The translations under genes and the position numbers were made by a program. A stretch of 64,000 nt of DNA from Paenibacillus sp. RC334 (GTDB lineage Bacteria > Bacillota > Bacilli > Paenibacillales > Paenibacillaceae), in assembly GCF_030034735.1 (NCBI RefSeq), contig NZ_CP125370.1, forward strand, positions 3,286,001-3,350,000, written 5' to 3'. Shown one piece after another: positions 18,530 through 27,794 of this stretch; positions within the stretch are counted from its first letter, which is position 1, and each line of letters starts with the position of its first letter. The notes beneath the pieces are model-generated. The model made no database searches, was not told the origin of the DNA, and saw nothing but the letters and a program-made list of their open reading frames with translations.

Positions 18530-19246
18530 ATGCAGCGGCAACAGTTTGAAACGATCTTAAGAGCCCGGATTGTTGAGGCAGCTGAAGCCTTGAATCGAAG
18601 CGGTGTATCCTTCGCCACCTTTGATACAGCACGCAGCAACGAGCAATTTTGGGAATTGACGGACAAAGGCGGATTTCAGATTAAAGCAGGTATCACTCCG
18701 GCGCAGGGGATCAGGGATATTTTTGTGAATGGGCATAAATATGCCTTTGAGTGTGCGACAGCTATGGTCATTGTGCTCTACAAAGGAGTGCTGGATTCCA
18801 TTCTGGAAAGTGAATTTAATCGGATTTTTGCCGATATGCTGCTGTATGATTGGCACTATGACAGTGATCTCAGACTCATACAGGAGCAAGGGAGTCACAA
18901 TGCTGTTCCTGGCGATATTCTGTATTTCAACAATCCTGATGTATCACCCGAAACGCCGGAGTGGAAAGGAGAAAATGTTGTCAAGCTAAGGGAAGATTCG
19001 TTTTATGGTCATGGGATTGGCATCCACACAGCGCAAGGCATCATCGACTCCCTCAATCGTCATCGACGACCAGGGGCCACCACTTCTGCTTATTTGACAA
19101 ATGAAGTGATCTACCCCGATTTTGCCTATCTGTCGCAGTTTGCCCCTGAAGGAAACCGGGAAGAAGAAATTGCGCTGAGCCCTTCACAAGAGCACCCTCC
19201 CGGTATACATGCGAGCATTGGTGGAAGACAGTATATCCGTGCATAA
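18530..19246 (+). CDS. tgl: Protein-glutamine gamma-glutamyltransferase (spore coat cross-linker)
   Basis: Transglutaminase that cross-links spore coat proteins such as GerQ in B. subtilis. The ATG at 18530 follows TGGAGG; a GTG six codons earlier has no site. The catalytic cysteine is in FECATAMVIVLYKG. Catalytic-region residues follow in NNPDVSPETPEWKGENVV and YGHGIGI. At 238 residues it has the usual length. It is a plus-strand gene divergent from dacB. Confidence 0.93.
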   Translation: MQRQQFETILRARIVEAAEALNRSGVSFATFDTARSNEQFWELTDKGGFQIKAGITPAQGIRDIFVNGHKYAFECATAMVIVLYKGVLDSILESEFNRIFADMLLYDWHYDSDLRLIQEQGSHNAVPGDILYFNNPDVSPETPEWKGENVVKLREDSFYGHGIGIHTAQGIIDSLNRHRRPGATTSAYLTNEVIYPDFAYLSQFAPEGNREEEIALSPSQEHPPGIHASIGGRQYIRA

Positions 19247-19271
19247 AAGTATTATGGTTAAGTGTATGTAA

Positions 19272-19318
19272 AAAAGAGGGTGTTCCTTAGCCAGTAGCTG
19301 ACTTTGGAATACCCTCCT
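19272..19318 (-). terminator. Terminator after ytfJ (also ends tgl region)
   Basis: GAGGGTATTCC pairs with GGAACACCCTC (one mismatch) and is followed on the minus strand by TTTTTT. The plus-strand side lacks a T run. Confidence 0.75.
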
Positions 19319-19334
19319 GTGCTAAAAATAACCG

Positions 19335-19826
19335 TTACAAAGAAGCTGGGCCAGTGTGATTGTGATCTGTGTTAACATCTACCGGGACCTGTGGAGGCGG
19401 AGTATGCATATCCACGTCGGCATTCCGGAAGATAGATTGGACTTTATCAATCAGGTATGGTGTAGAGTCGATCAATTTTTCAATCAGATGAGTCTGATTA
19501 TCCAGCGGAACGATTTGTGCACCTTGTTTGCCAACAACCAAAAAAGCGATTGGATGAATGGATACCCCGCCACCGCTACCGCCACCAAAAGGATGTCCTT
19601 CCTTGCCGCTGTGAGCACCTGACGACGAGGATGTATGAAGTGCCTCTTCATCTACATTAAAATCGCTGCCCCCGGCTGCGAAGCCAAATCCCACCTTACT
19701 AATCGGCAAAATAACGGAACCATCGGGTGTTTCCACCGCGTCTCCCACAATCGTATTCACATCCACCATGGCTTTGATGTTCTCCATCGCGGTTTGCATG
19801 AGCCCTTGAATCGGGTGATCTGACAT
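19335..19826 (-). CDS. ytfJ: GerW-family sporulation protein YtfJ
   Basis: Small forespore protein family of unclear mechanism; GerW is linked to germination. The 163-residue protein has the conserved N-terminus (HPIQGLMQTAMENIKAMVDVNTIVGD), the motif ILPISKVGFGFAAGGSDF and the Gly-rich GGGSGGGVSIHPIAFLVV. It has an extended His/Pro-rich tail. It lies next to the DUF2953 gene on the same strand, as ytfJ-ytfI do in Bacillus. Confidence 0.92.
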   Translation of the reverse strand: MSDHPIQGLMQTAMENIKAMVDVNTIVGDAVETPDGSVILPISKVGFGFAAGGSDFNVDEEALHTSSSSGAHSGKEGHPFGGGSGGGVSIHPIAFLVVGKQGAQIVPLDNQTHLIEKLIDSTPYLIDKVQSIFRNADVDMHTPPPQVPVDVNTDHNHTGPASL

Positions 19827-19913
19827 GATTATTCCTCCTCTGCTTTGTTCAAGCGTAGACTGCCTTTTCTTTCGCTATTGTGCGCAGGGGTTCAAGGAAA
19901 TATGTATGGCTCA

Positions 19914-20615
19914 TTATTCCTCATGCTTTACTGGTTTCTTGGAGAATACCCGTTTCCACGCCTCTGGACCGCCTGGTACGCGCCATATGCGGTAAGCCAA
20001 CATAAGCATCGAATAAACGGCATAACCCAGTGAAATACTTGCCTCACAGGTCAAAGTGGTAGTAAAACGCAGGCGATCCACCCAATAGGGCACGACAAAC
20101 AGCTTGGGTGTGCAGTTCATGCGCACAAAGCTGGAGGCAAAACCGATCAGTGACGTTTTCAGCCCCCACAGAATACCGGTAGAGGTAGCCGTATAAGCAG
20201 CGTCAGCAAGACTGATATTGGTGGACCATTCCATTTTCGACATCGTCACATGGGCTAGCGTATGACGTATCCATCGACGGAAGGACCGCGTTCCTTTCAG
20301 AAGTATCCGAACATCGTGTATAAATCGCTTAATTTTCTCTTTATCGATGGTGCCGCTGTCAATGGTGGCATCGGTTTTATGTATGTTTTTGTTGCGATCG
20401 AGTCGATAGAGAAGCCCTTTTTGCAAACCTGCCAGCAGAATAGCCGGAATGTCATAATTTATTTTAATCCACCCGTACAGAAATCTGATCTCCAGATGCG
20501 CCCGGTCATCATTATCATGCTTGGCAATATCCAGCTTCAATCGGATACGGGAGAGCAGAACAGCCAGCACAAGTAACAAAACGACGATGATGGCGATACC
20601 GATCCATTTCCACAC
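19914..20615 (-). CDS. DUF2953 membrane-associated protein (YtfI-like)
   Basis: Start set at GTG 20615, with GGGAGG eight bases upstream; the frame extends further but without a plausible site. The N-terminal membrane segment (WIGIAIIVVLLLVLAVLL) is followed by a soluble domain typical of DUF2953 (LEIRFLYGWIKINYDIP). The product is about 233 residues. Members are usually found next to ytfJ in spore formers, so a sporulation role is likely but unproven. Confidence 0.82.
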   Translation of the reverse strand: MWKWIGIAIIVVLLLVLAVLLSRIRLKLDIAKHDNDDRAHLEIRFLYGWIKINYDIPAILLAGLQKGLLYRLDRNKNIHKTDATIDSGTIDKEKIKRFIHDVRILLKGTRSFRRWIRHTLAHVTMSKMEWSTNISLADAAYTATSTGILWGLKTSLIGFASSFVRMNCTPKLFVVPYWVDRLRFTTTLTCEASISLGYAVYSMLMLAYRIWRVPGGPEAWKRVFSKKPVKHEE

Positions 20616-20802
20616 TGGCGAGTCCTCCCTGCCTTTTTTCTCCATGGATATACCATGGCAAAAATAGTATGGCCCTTCGCCCGGAAAACATGCATCCTGA
20701 AACGCTAAACAGCCAGCCCCCATTATGCGAGGACTGGCTGTTTTCTAAATTTCGAACCTGTAACCATGAAGAGGAACCCGTAAAACAGGCTTCTGCCAGG
20801 CA

Positions 20803-21405
20803 TCAAGACTCCGTATCATTCATAACCGGCTGGCTGTTCTCCAAACGTTCGAACAACAATTGTGTCTCTTCCTCCAGATTATCTGAGTCCTCAAACAGCT
20901 CAGGCTGCGGCAAATCCGCCAAAGAGCCCAAACCGAAATAATCCAGAAATGACTTCGTCGTTCCATACAAAATCGGCCGTCCGATGGCCTCAGCCCGACC
21001 TTTTTCCTCAATTAGCTCCTTGTTGACCAGAGTATGTATAGCCCGCTCAGATTTGACACCGCGAATATCTTCGATTTCAACTCTTGTAATGGGCTGACGG
21101 TAGGCCACAATGGCAAGTGTCTCCAAAGCCGCTTGAGACAGCGAGGCACGTGCGGGAGAATAGGCGAGCTTTTCAAAATAAGGTGCATGTTCGGATAAGG
21201 TTGCCAGCTGATAATGCCCAGCGATACGGACAATTTGCAAACCTCTTCCTCCCTGCTCCATGTCCTGCTTCATATCCTCCAGACTCTTTTCAACCAGCTC
21301 TTGCTGCTGCTCTACAATGTCGGCGATCTGCTTGGCGGACAACCCTTCCTCTCCCGCGAGAAACAGCAGTCCCTCAATAATTGATTTCAGCTTCAGATAA
21401 TCCAT
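20803..21405 (-). CDS. scpB: Segregation and condensation protein B
   Basis: Winged-helix subunit of the SMC-ScpAB condensin, needed for chromosome compaction and segregation. It has 200 residues with two winged-helix domains; conserved stretches include IIEGLLFLAGEEGLS, LSQAALETLAIVAYRQP and EIRDIRGVKSE-like IEDIRGVKSERA. Its start overlaps the end of scpA by 32 bases, a common arrangement for this pair. Confidence 0.95.
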   Translation of the reverse strand: MDYLKLKSIIEGLLFLAGEEGLSAKQIADIVEQQQELVEKSLEDMKQDMEQGGRGLQIVRIAGHYQLATLSEHAPYFEKLAYSPARASLSQAALETLAIVAYRQPITRVEIEDIRGVKSERAIHTLVNKELIEEKGRAEAIGRPILYGTTKSFLDYFGLGSLADLPQPELFEDSDNLEEETQLLFERLENSQPVMNDTES

Positions 21406-22168
21406 TAACCCGTAAATCCCCTCTCCACTCCATTACAATATCATCGAAAAGCTTCTCCTGATAGCAGAAAATCTGCTTCATTTTCATCAGTTCGAGGATA
21501 GCCAAAAAGGTGACTACCACTTCATGCCGATACATATCCTCATGCATCAGCTTGGAGAACAAAAGCCGTCCTCCCGTCCCTACCATCTCCAACGCCCCGA
21601 TGACCTGGCGAATACGGTCCTTGACCGAAATTTCATCGCGGTGAATACGGGTTACCGTCGTACGTCGCTCTGCTTTACGCAGCGCACGCTGAAAGGCCGC
21701 GACCAAATCGCTTGCATGTAGCCCATGCACCGGATTGGCGGGTTCGGTGGGCAGGAATGCGCTCAAATCTTCCGGCTCCTTACCATAGATCAGACTTCGT
21801 TCCCATTCACGTTCACTCAGATGGCGGGCAATCCCTTTATATTTACGATACTCCACCAGCTTGCGAACCAGTTCATCCCGCGGATCATAATCCTCTTCTT
21901 CATAAAAATCCAAATCATCATATTCCATTACAGGTGGCTTGGGAAGCAGCAATTTACTCTTAATGGATAAGAGCGTCGCCGCCATCACCAGAAACTCGCT
22001 CGTAATGTCCAGCTCCAGCTCCTGCATACTGTGCAAAAAAGCCATATACTGATCGGTAATATCACTAATCGGGATATCCTGAATATCGATCTCGGCCTTA
22101 TCAATCAGATGCAACAGCAGATCTAGCGGACCCTCGAATGTTTCCAGCTTGTAATTTACGACTGTCAA
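21374..22168 (-). CDS. scpA: Segregation and condensation protein A
   Basis: Kleisin subunit that bridges the SMC heads. The N-terminal signature YKLETFEGPLDLLLHLIDK and the C-terminal winged helix (VVTFLAILELMKMKQIFCYQ) are present. I set the start at TTG 22168 (MTVVNYKL), preceded by AGGGGGAAG; another TTG at 22207 would add 13 residues that the family does not have. It lies downstream of the riboflavin genes, as in B. subtilis. Confidence 0.94.
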   Translation of the reverse strand: MTVVNYKLETFEGPLDLLLHLIDKAEIDIQDIPISDITDQYMAFLHSMQELELDITSEFLVMAATLLSIKSKLLLPKPPVMEYDDLDFYEEEDYDPRDELVRKLVEYRKYKGIARHLSEREWERSLIYGKEPEDLSAFLPTEPANPVHGLHASDLVAAFQRALRKAERRTTVTRIHRDEISVKDRIRQVIGALEMVGTGGRLLFSKLMHEDMYRHEVVVTFLAILELMKMKQIFCYQEKLFDDIVMEWRGDLRVNGLSEAEINY

Positions 22169-22341
22169 TGTGCTTCCCCCTGCCTTACTCCAATCATCAT
22201 TCAACAATACCTTTCCCCGTTAGCACTTATGCTCGACTTTATCAATCCCTCTTTCTGTAGTATATACGTCATCGCCTTGCTTAACAATCCAATCCCTTTT
22301 TCCGGCTATAGTTATGCCGTTCTATTCAGGTAATCGCAAAA

Positions 22342-22806
22342 TTAAAACTGCTTGCCCAGATTCGCCATCTCAATCGCAGCCAGTGCGGAATCCCAGCCTT
22401 TATTACCAGCCTTCGTACCTGCACGCTCAATAGCCTGCTCAATGTTTTCCGTCGTCACTACACCGAAAATAACAGGCACACCTGTTTTCAGACTGCTTGC
22501 CGCCACACCCTTGGCCACTTCATTGCAGACGATATCATAATGCGAGGTAGAACCACGGATCACCGTACCCAGCGTAATCACAGCATCGTATTTACCGCTT
22601 GCAGCCATTTTTTGAGCAATCAGTGAAATTTCAAAAGCGCCTGGCACCCAGGCCACATCAATCTCATCTTCCTGCGCTCCATGTCGCTGAAGTGCATCGA
22701 TTGCCCCGCTTAACAGCTTACTTGTAATAAACTCATTAAATCTGCCCACTACAATACCATACTTCATACCATCCGATACGAGATTACCTTCCAGAAAACG
22801 TGCCAT
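22342..22806 (-). CDS. ribH: 6,7-dimethyl-8-ribityllumazine synthase
   Basis: Penultimate step of riboflavin synthesis; forms the 60-subunit capsid around RibE in Bacillus. The ATG at 22806 follows AGAGAGG. Conserved stretches are [41 protein letters not shown] (catalytic His region) and [15 protein letters not shown]. The length of about 154 residues is normal. It is the last gene of the short rib operon. Confidence 0.96.
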   Translation of the reverse strand: MARFLEGNLVSDGMKYGIVVGRFNEFITSKLLSGAIDALQRHGAQEDEIDVAWVPGAFEISLIAQKMAASGKYDAVITLGTVIRGSTSHYDIVCNEVAKGVAASSLKTGVPVIFGVVTTENIEQAIERAGTKAGNKGWDSALAAIEMANLGKQF

Positions 22807-22840
22807 ATAAATCAACCTCTCTTTTTTTAAATAATGAGTT

Positions 22841-23545
22841 TCAAAACTGTACTTTCAATGACAAACGACGACGATAATCAATCAAATCCTGAATACTGAT
22901 CAGCTTCAAATGATGACGCTTGGCGATCACTGCCAAATCAGGCACCCGAGCCATGGACCCATCTTCCTTTATAATTTCGCAAATGACTCCGGCGGGTTTG
23001 GAGCCGCAGAGCCGGGCCAGATCAACAGCCGCCTCGGTATGACCCGCACGCTGCAAAACACCCCCATCGCGGGCGATCAGCGGAAACATGTGACCGGGCT
23101 TGCGGAAATCGCTTCCTGTGGCTGCTTCATCGGTCAGCGCACGCACGGTCAATGAACGCTCGGCTGCTGAAATCCCCGTTGTCGTCTCTCTATGATCCAC
23201 CGACACCGTAAAGGCTGTGCCGTGGAAATCTGTATTCTGCTCCACCATCGGCTGCAATTCCAGTGCCTCTGCTCTTTGCCCTGTAATCGGCACACAGACC
23301 AACCCGCGGCCTTCGGTAATCATGAAATTAATGACCTCGGGGGACGCCTTTTCAGCCAGAGCGATAAAATCGCCTTCGTTTTCCCGTTGCTCATCATCCA
23401 CCACGATCACGACTTTACCGTTCTTTAGTTCCTCCAGCGCTTCTTCAATGGAATCCAGACGAATTTCCATTTCCTGCTCCAACACACCATACTCCACTTC
23501 GTCAGCCGCTATATTTGAATGACTCTCTCTACTCCCGCTTTCCAT
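22841..23545 (-). CDS. ribB: 3,4-dihydroxy-2-butanone-4-phosphate synthase (RibB only, no RibA domain)
   Basis: Makes the four-carbon precursor of riboflavin from ribulose 5-phosphate. The ATG at 23545 follows AAGGAGG. The RibB domain is complete: [58 protein letters not shown]. In most Firmicutes this gene is the bifunctional ribBA of about 400 residues. Here it stops 12 residues after [10 protein letters not shown], with no GTP cyclohydrolase II domain, and ribH begins 34 bases later. About 30 extra residues precede the domain. Confidence 0.92.
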   Translation of the reverse strand: MESGSRESHSNIAADEVEYGVLEQEMEIRLDSIEEALEELKNGKVVIVVDDEQRENEGDFIALAEKASPEVINFMITEGRGLVCVPITGQRAEALELQPMVEQNTDFHGTAFTVSVDHRETTTGISAAERSLTVRALTDEAATGSDFRKPGHMFPLIARDGGVLQRAGHTEAAVDLARLCGSKPAGVICEIIKEDGSMARVPDLAVIAKRHHLKLISIQDLIDYRRRLSLKVQF

Positions 23546-23573
23546 TACGCTTTCCTCCTTATTTCTTGTGGCA

Positions 23574-24239
23574 TCAAGCAAAGCCGTGTTTCGCCAAATA
23601 ATCCAGACTCATAGGAGCTTTTTCCGGTCCCTCCGTCACCGATGATTCTCCGTAGTTCAAAAGCTGCTCCACATATTTGCCTAAAATGTCGCATTCAATA
23701 TTGACGGTGTCTCCCTCACGTTTGGCCTGCAAGGCCGTCTCGGATAAAGTATGGGGGATGATAGATACGGCAAAGGTATCTCCCGTCCGCTGGGCAACCG
23801 TCAGGCTGATACCGTCGAGTGTAATCGAGCCTTTGAGAAGAATATATTTGTATATTGCCTGATCTGTAGGTGCAACTTCGTATACAACCGCATTCTGGTC
23901 TGATGTCACCCGACGAATCGTGCCCGTTCCATCCACATGTCCCTGTACGATATGCCCTCCGAACCTGCCATTCGCCGCCATAGCCCGTTCCAGATTGACC
24001 CGGCTACCGGATTTCAATTCTTTCAGATTGCTGCTTCGAAAGGTTTCCGGCATCACATCTACCTTAAAATCCTTAGTACCCACCTGTGTTGCGGTCAGAC
24101 AAACACCATTCACGGAAACACTGTCTCCTATTTTCAAATCGCCCAATACCACAGAACCCGTAATGCCCAGCACCATCGCTTCTCCGCTTCTGGAAATCTG
24201 CTGAATCCGTCCCACTTCCTCGACCAATCCGGTAAACAT
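23574..24239 (-). CDS. ribE: Riboflavin synthase alpha chain
   Basis: Last step of riboflavin synthesis (two lumazines to riboflavin). The ATG at 24239 ([10 protein letters not shown]) follows AAAGGAG. Two similar lumazine-binding domains are visible, each with a VNGVCLT or LDGISLTV type motif and [13 protein letters not shown]. It has 222 residues. It is the first gene after the FMN riboswitch; no ribD precedes it. Confidence 0.96.
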   Translation of the reverse strand: MFTGLVEEVGRIQQISRSGEAMVLGITGSVVLGDLKIGDSVSVNGVCLTATQVGTKDFKVDVMPETFRSSNLKELKSGSRVNLERAMAANGRFGGHIVQGHVDGTGTIRRVTSDQNAVVYEVAPTDQAIYKYILLKGSITLDGISLTVAQRTGDTFAVSIIPHTLSETALQAKREGDTVNIECDILGKYVEQLLNYGESSVTEGPEKAPMSLDYLAKHGFA

Positions 24240-24296
24240 GCCTTCACTCCTTTCCATCTAAAGTTCAGTTTATCCCTGATTCATCAGGCGTAAGCG

Positions 24297-24336
24297 CAAA
24301 AACCCCCAGTCCGGATCATATCCGTCATGGGGGTGA
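24297..24336 (-). terminator. Leader terminator of the rib operon
   Basis: On the minus strand CCCCCA-tgacgg..ccgga-cTGGGGG is followed by TTTTTG. It lies about 60 bases before ribE and may be the FMN-controlled terminator, though it is about 240 bases from the aptamer. Confidence 0.7.
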
Positions 24337-24574
24337 TGAGAGTCGAATTTGCATTATACAAGCGCAGTCCATATACATCTTGAGACCACATGAATGATAA
24401 GTTTGCCAATAGAAAGCATGAATGAGCATACAACCAAATACGCTCAGAAGAGCCTCCGAAAAAAAGCTTGAAGAACAAGCAATCTTCCGTATGCTATCTG
24501 CAACGAAATAAGCCGTACGTACAATTACGTATGCTAAAAATCGGCACATGTCACGTCATGCACATGCGCTTCGT

Positions 24575-24745
24575 ATCCTTCTCCCATCCAGACTATACTG
24601 TCGGTCCCGGAATTGCACCAGGTCCACCTTCTGCTGATCGTTCAGCATCCGGGTCACGGACTAAGCCGCACTGTTCATCGCAAAAGCGATTTACAGACAC
24701 GTCATCACCGCCGGTGGGGAATTGCACCCCGCCCCGAAGGATCTT
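24575..24745 (-). ncRNA. FMN riboswitch (RFN element)
   Basis: Minus-strand leader with the conserved RFN blocks: GATCCTTCGGGGC, GGGGTGCAATTCCCCACCGGCGGT, AGTCCGTGACCC, GGTGGACCTGGTGCAATTCC and GTCTGGATGGGAGAAGGAT, in the right order. FMN binding would repress the operon. Bases 24337-24574, between aptamer and terminator, contain no gene that I can support. Confidence 0.95.
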
Positions 24746-24783
24746 GCTCTTATTCAATTGAATTAGCATTAAACTTGTTACGT

Positions 24784-24812
24784 ATATTAGCACCGACTTC
24801 TAAAAAAAGCAA
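24784..24812 (-). promoter_or_regulatory. Probable sigma-A promoter of the rib operon
   Basis: Minus strand TTGCTT (24812-24807) and TAATAT (24789-24784) with a 17-base spacer, about 40 bases before the aptamer. Confidence 0.55.
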
Positions 24813-24813
24813 G

Positions 24814-25284
24814 TTATCTAATGGTGGACGCTCCTGCTTTTGTTTTAACATATTGGCTGGAAAGCTCTTCAAACCAGGTTTTATCATTCATGTGAAGCGC
24901 CAGATCAATCAGATCGGCCAGTTCTTCGATCCCGAGCTGCGTAGCATGATCGAACGTAATGACCGCTGAAGCGGTTGGTCCACGGCCACCCTCCGCGCAT
25001 ATATCGTAATCCAGCCGTACATCAACATGCCCGTCGATAAACTCACATTTCAGAAAATAAATAATTTCGCACATTAAAATGGGGCGCACCTGCGTCTCCA
25101 GCACACAATCCATCACCTTGGCGGAATAATGCTGGTTCGTCAGCGTGAATTTGTGATCCGTCGCTGCCAGCGATGTCCGTCCAAAGTCATCCGTAAATTT
25201 CAGTTCCACTGGTGTGATATTCATGACCTTGGGTATTTGCTTCTTTATAATTTCGATTATCTCAACTGTATTCAGCTTAATCAT
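24814..25284 (-). CDS. Hypothetical protein with IDEAL-like C-terminal motif
   Basis: Protein of 156 residues. The C-terminal stretch LADLIDLALHMNDKTWFEEL resembles the short IDEAL motif found in some Firmicutes regulators, such as the end of ComK-related and YpiB-like proteins. The N-terminal 100 residues look like a soluble alpha/beta domain that I do not recognise. It lies between the oxidoreductase operon terminator and the rib promoter, so it appears to be a single-gene unit. Confidence 0.7.
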   Translation of the reverse strand: MIKLNTVEIIEIIKKQIPKVMNITPVELKFTDDFGRTSLAATDHKFTLTNQHYSAKVMDCVLETQVRPILMCEIIYFLKCEFIDGHVDVRLDYDICAEGGRGPTASAVITFDHATQLGIEELADLIDLALHMNDKTWFEELSSQYVKTKAGASTIR

Positions 25285-25404
25285 ACCTGCACCTCATTGC
25301 ATCTTAAAATTCAGAGAAAGCACTAATTCAACATGTTTCACGTAGGCCTCCACTCCTATATCGGAAATCATTACCTGATTTTTTATGCTTCATCCCATAA
25401 ACGA

Positions 25405-25445
25405 CAAAAAAGATTCTTCGCGCAACAAGCGCAAAGAATCTTGAT
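25405..25445 (-). terminator. Terminator of the 2-oxoacid oxidoreductase operon
   Basis: Minus strand AAGATTCTTtGCGC-ttgtt-GCGCgAAGAATCTT followed by TTTTG. Confidence 0.87.
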
Positions 25446-25505
25446 CGAACCGGTACCGTAACATCTTATAACAATGTTCAAAGTGTATTATTCAAAAAAA
25501 CTGGA

Positions 25506-27794
25506 TTATAGCTCCGAAATTTCATGTTTCTTTTTCAGAATATTCCAGCGGCGTTCAATCTCCTGATCAAAGGTAGCCAGCGTGGCTTCCTCCTTAAGAA
25601 GATGTTTTGTTTTGCCCATTAATTTGAGCCATTCCGCGGCTGGAATCCGTTTTCCCTTGTCCTCCGGATTGTACGTAATCGTCGTACTGCCTTGCTCAAT
25701 CTCATACAGCGGAAAGAAACAAGATTCCACAGCGGCACCCACAATACTGGTACCCAGTCTATCCTCGGATTTCCAGTTCAGCGGACAGGCGCACAGGATT
25801 TTACCATAAGCCGTCCCCACGTTATTCGCATACCATTGTGCCTTGGCCGCTTTACGCAGCATATCCTGCGGATGGCTTTCGGCTGCGGTGAAGGCATATG
25901 GAATGTTGCAGGCTGCCATAATTTGCACCGTATCCTTGTGGTGGCCCTGTTTCCCTTTTTGCATCTTGCCTACGCCTGACGTGCTCGTCATATGACCGAC
26001 CGGAGTCGAGTACGATTGCTGCGAGCCTGTATTCATGTACCCCTCGTTATCATATTCCAGCATAATCAGCTTATGGTTGCGCAGAGCAGCCCCGACAGCC
26101 GAACCCATGCCAATATCCATCCCGCCGTCACCACTGATCATAATAAAGGTCGGATCATCCGCCATCTCAATCTCATTGCGGCGCTTCATCTCCATATAAG
26201 CCTCCAGCGCTCCAGAGAGCGTAGCAGCCCCATTTTGAAAAAGATTATGGATCATCGGTTGCTTGTGTGATGTATACGGATAACCTGTTGTGACCACGTA
26301 TACGCAACCTGTCTGGAACAGCACGACGATATCGCCCTCGATGCCTTTGAAAAACAGCTCCAACGCAGACAGCGCTCCACAGCCTGGACATGCCCCATGA
26401 CCCGGCGTGAGACGGCGTGGTTTGGTCGTCAGCGAACGTAACGGCGGCACCTTGACCTTGAGCTTCCCGGTCGCCTCATCCGGCGTAACCTGAATCAGAC
26501 CCGTACGGTACGCATCTCCCCGTGGCGGCTGCATAACCTGCGGCATGACCTTGTCCGGGGACCCCGGATTAAGCCCATAATAATCAAAAGGCTTCTCGGT
26601 CCGTCCGGCTTCCGCCGCCTCAATCGCAAGCTGGAAGAACGCCTCAGCGTCCTCCGCATAAAAATCCTTGCCGCCCAAGCCAAAAATGCGGCACAATACA
26701 AGCGTCCGATTCAGTGGGTCCTCCTGCAAGGCCGCCTTGATTTCGTGCGTCAAATTACCGCCATCGGCGCCGTACGAATCCGCACGTTCACCCACCAGCA
26801 GCGCCTTGACATGGCGCAATGCCTCACGCAGCTGCGCGGCCGGAAACGGCCGAATAATATTCGGACGAATCACACCGGCCTTAATGCCGCGCGCGCGGAG
26901 CTGATCGGCTACATCCTTAGCCGATTCAGCCGCCGAATTCAGCAGGAATACTGCAACCTCGGCATCCTCCATATGATAGAGATCCAAAATCGGATATTCC
27001 CGCCCAGATAATGCGGCATATTCTGCGGCAACCTGCTCATATACTCCTTCTGACAGCTTTAACGCCTCAGATAACTGAGCATGATTATTCGTCAGGTCAT
27101 CGCCGTTCATATGCGCCCCGACAGTAACCGGATGGTCAAAATCGGAAATATTCGGATAATTCAGATTCGGGTTCGGCCCCACAAAACCGCGCACGGTTTC
27201 GGCATCGGCAAAATATTGCACCTTACGCTTCTGATGGGACGTGTAAAAACCGTCATAAGCGACCATCACAGGCAGCCGAACATCACTGTGCTCTGCGATT
27301 TTCAGCGCCATGATGTTCATATCATACACAGCCTGCGGCGTGCTTGCGGTCAAAATCACCCAGCCCGTATTCAAACCATAATACAAGTCTGAGTGATCCC
27401 CACGGATATCCAGCGGGCCACTAATAGCCCGGGTCACCAGATTCATAACCATAGGAAAACGAGTGCCGGACTGCACAGGCAACTGCTCCAGCATATACAG
27501 GAAGCCTTGCGAACTTGTTGCGTTCACAACTCTCGCTCCCGCTGCCGCAGCACCATAGCATATCCCTGCCGATCCATGCTCACCGTCTGCTGCGACCAGC
27601 TTAATGTCATGCTGACCTCTCGTTCTCATCTGATCCAGATATTGCGCCACCTCGGTCGAGGGTGTGATTGGAAAATATCCCATCATATGATAATTGATCT
27701 GCGCAGCCGCCGTAGCCGCCATTTCATTGCCGGATTCGAACGTTGTCACCTGTGCGGCGCCTGTCTGCTTGAGCTCTTCCTCCAGTTTCGCCAT
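25506..27794 (-). CDS. 2-oxoacid:ferredoxin oxidoreductase, fused alpha and beta subunits
   Basis: Oxidises a 2-oxoacid, probably pyruvate, to acyl-CoA with transfer of electrons to ferredoxin or flavodoxin. The first 420 residues are the alpha subunit (YFPITPSTEVAQ, then AADGEHGSAGICYGAAAAGA). From about residue 465 comes the beta subunit, with the cluster-binding GHGACPGCGAL and the TPP site GDGGMDIGMG followed by NEGYMNTG. It has 762 residues. The ATG overlaps the stop of the gamma-delta gene (TAATG), so the two are coupled. Pyruvate is the likely substrate; a broader 2-oxoacid range is possible. Confidence 0.88.
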   Translation of the reverse strand: MAKLEEELKQTGAAQVTTFESGNEMAATAAAQINYHMMGYFPITPSTEVAQYLDQMRTRGQHDIKLVAADGEHGSAGICYGAAAAGARVVNATSSQGFLYMLEQLPVQSGTRFPMVMNLVTRAISGPLDIRGDHSDLYYGLNTGWVILTASTPQAVYDMNIMALKIAEHSDVRLPVMVAYDGFYTSHQKRKVQYFADAETVRGFVGPNPNLNYPNISDFDHPVTVGAHMNGDDLTNNHAQLSEALKLSEGVYEQVAAEYAALSGREYPILDLYHMEDAEVAVFLLNSAAESAKDVADQLRARGIKAGVIRPNIIRPFPAAQLREALRHVKALLVGERADSYGADGGNLTHEIKAALQEDPLNRTLVLCRIFGLGGKDFYAEDAEAFFQLAIEAAEAGRTEKPFDYYGLNPGSPDKVMPQVMQPPRGDAYRTGLIQVTPDEATGKLKVKVPPLRSLTTKPRRLTPGHGACPGCGALSALELFFKGIEGDIVVLFQTGCVYVVTTGYPYTSHKQPMIHNLFQNGAATLSGALEAYMEMKRRNEIEMADDPTFIMISGDGGMDIGMGSAVGAALRNHKLIMLEYDNEGYMNTGSQQSYSTPVGHMTSTSGVGKMQKGKQGHHKDTVQIMAACNIPYAFTAAESHPQDMLRKAAKAQWYANNVGTAYGKILCACPLNWKSEDRLGTSIVGAAVESCFFPLYEIEQGSTTITYNPEDKGKRIPAAEWLKLMGKTKHLLKEEATLATFDQEIERRWNILKKKHEISEL

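Noticed and set aside
24325..24549. Possible ribD remnant between the FMN riboswitch and ribE
   Set aside because: Neither strand shows the deaminase H-C-C motifs or any RibD-like stretch; treated as leader.
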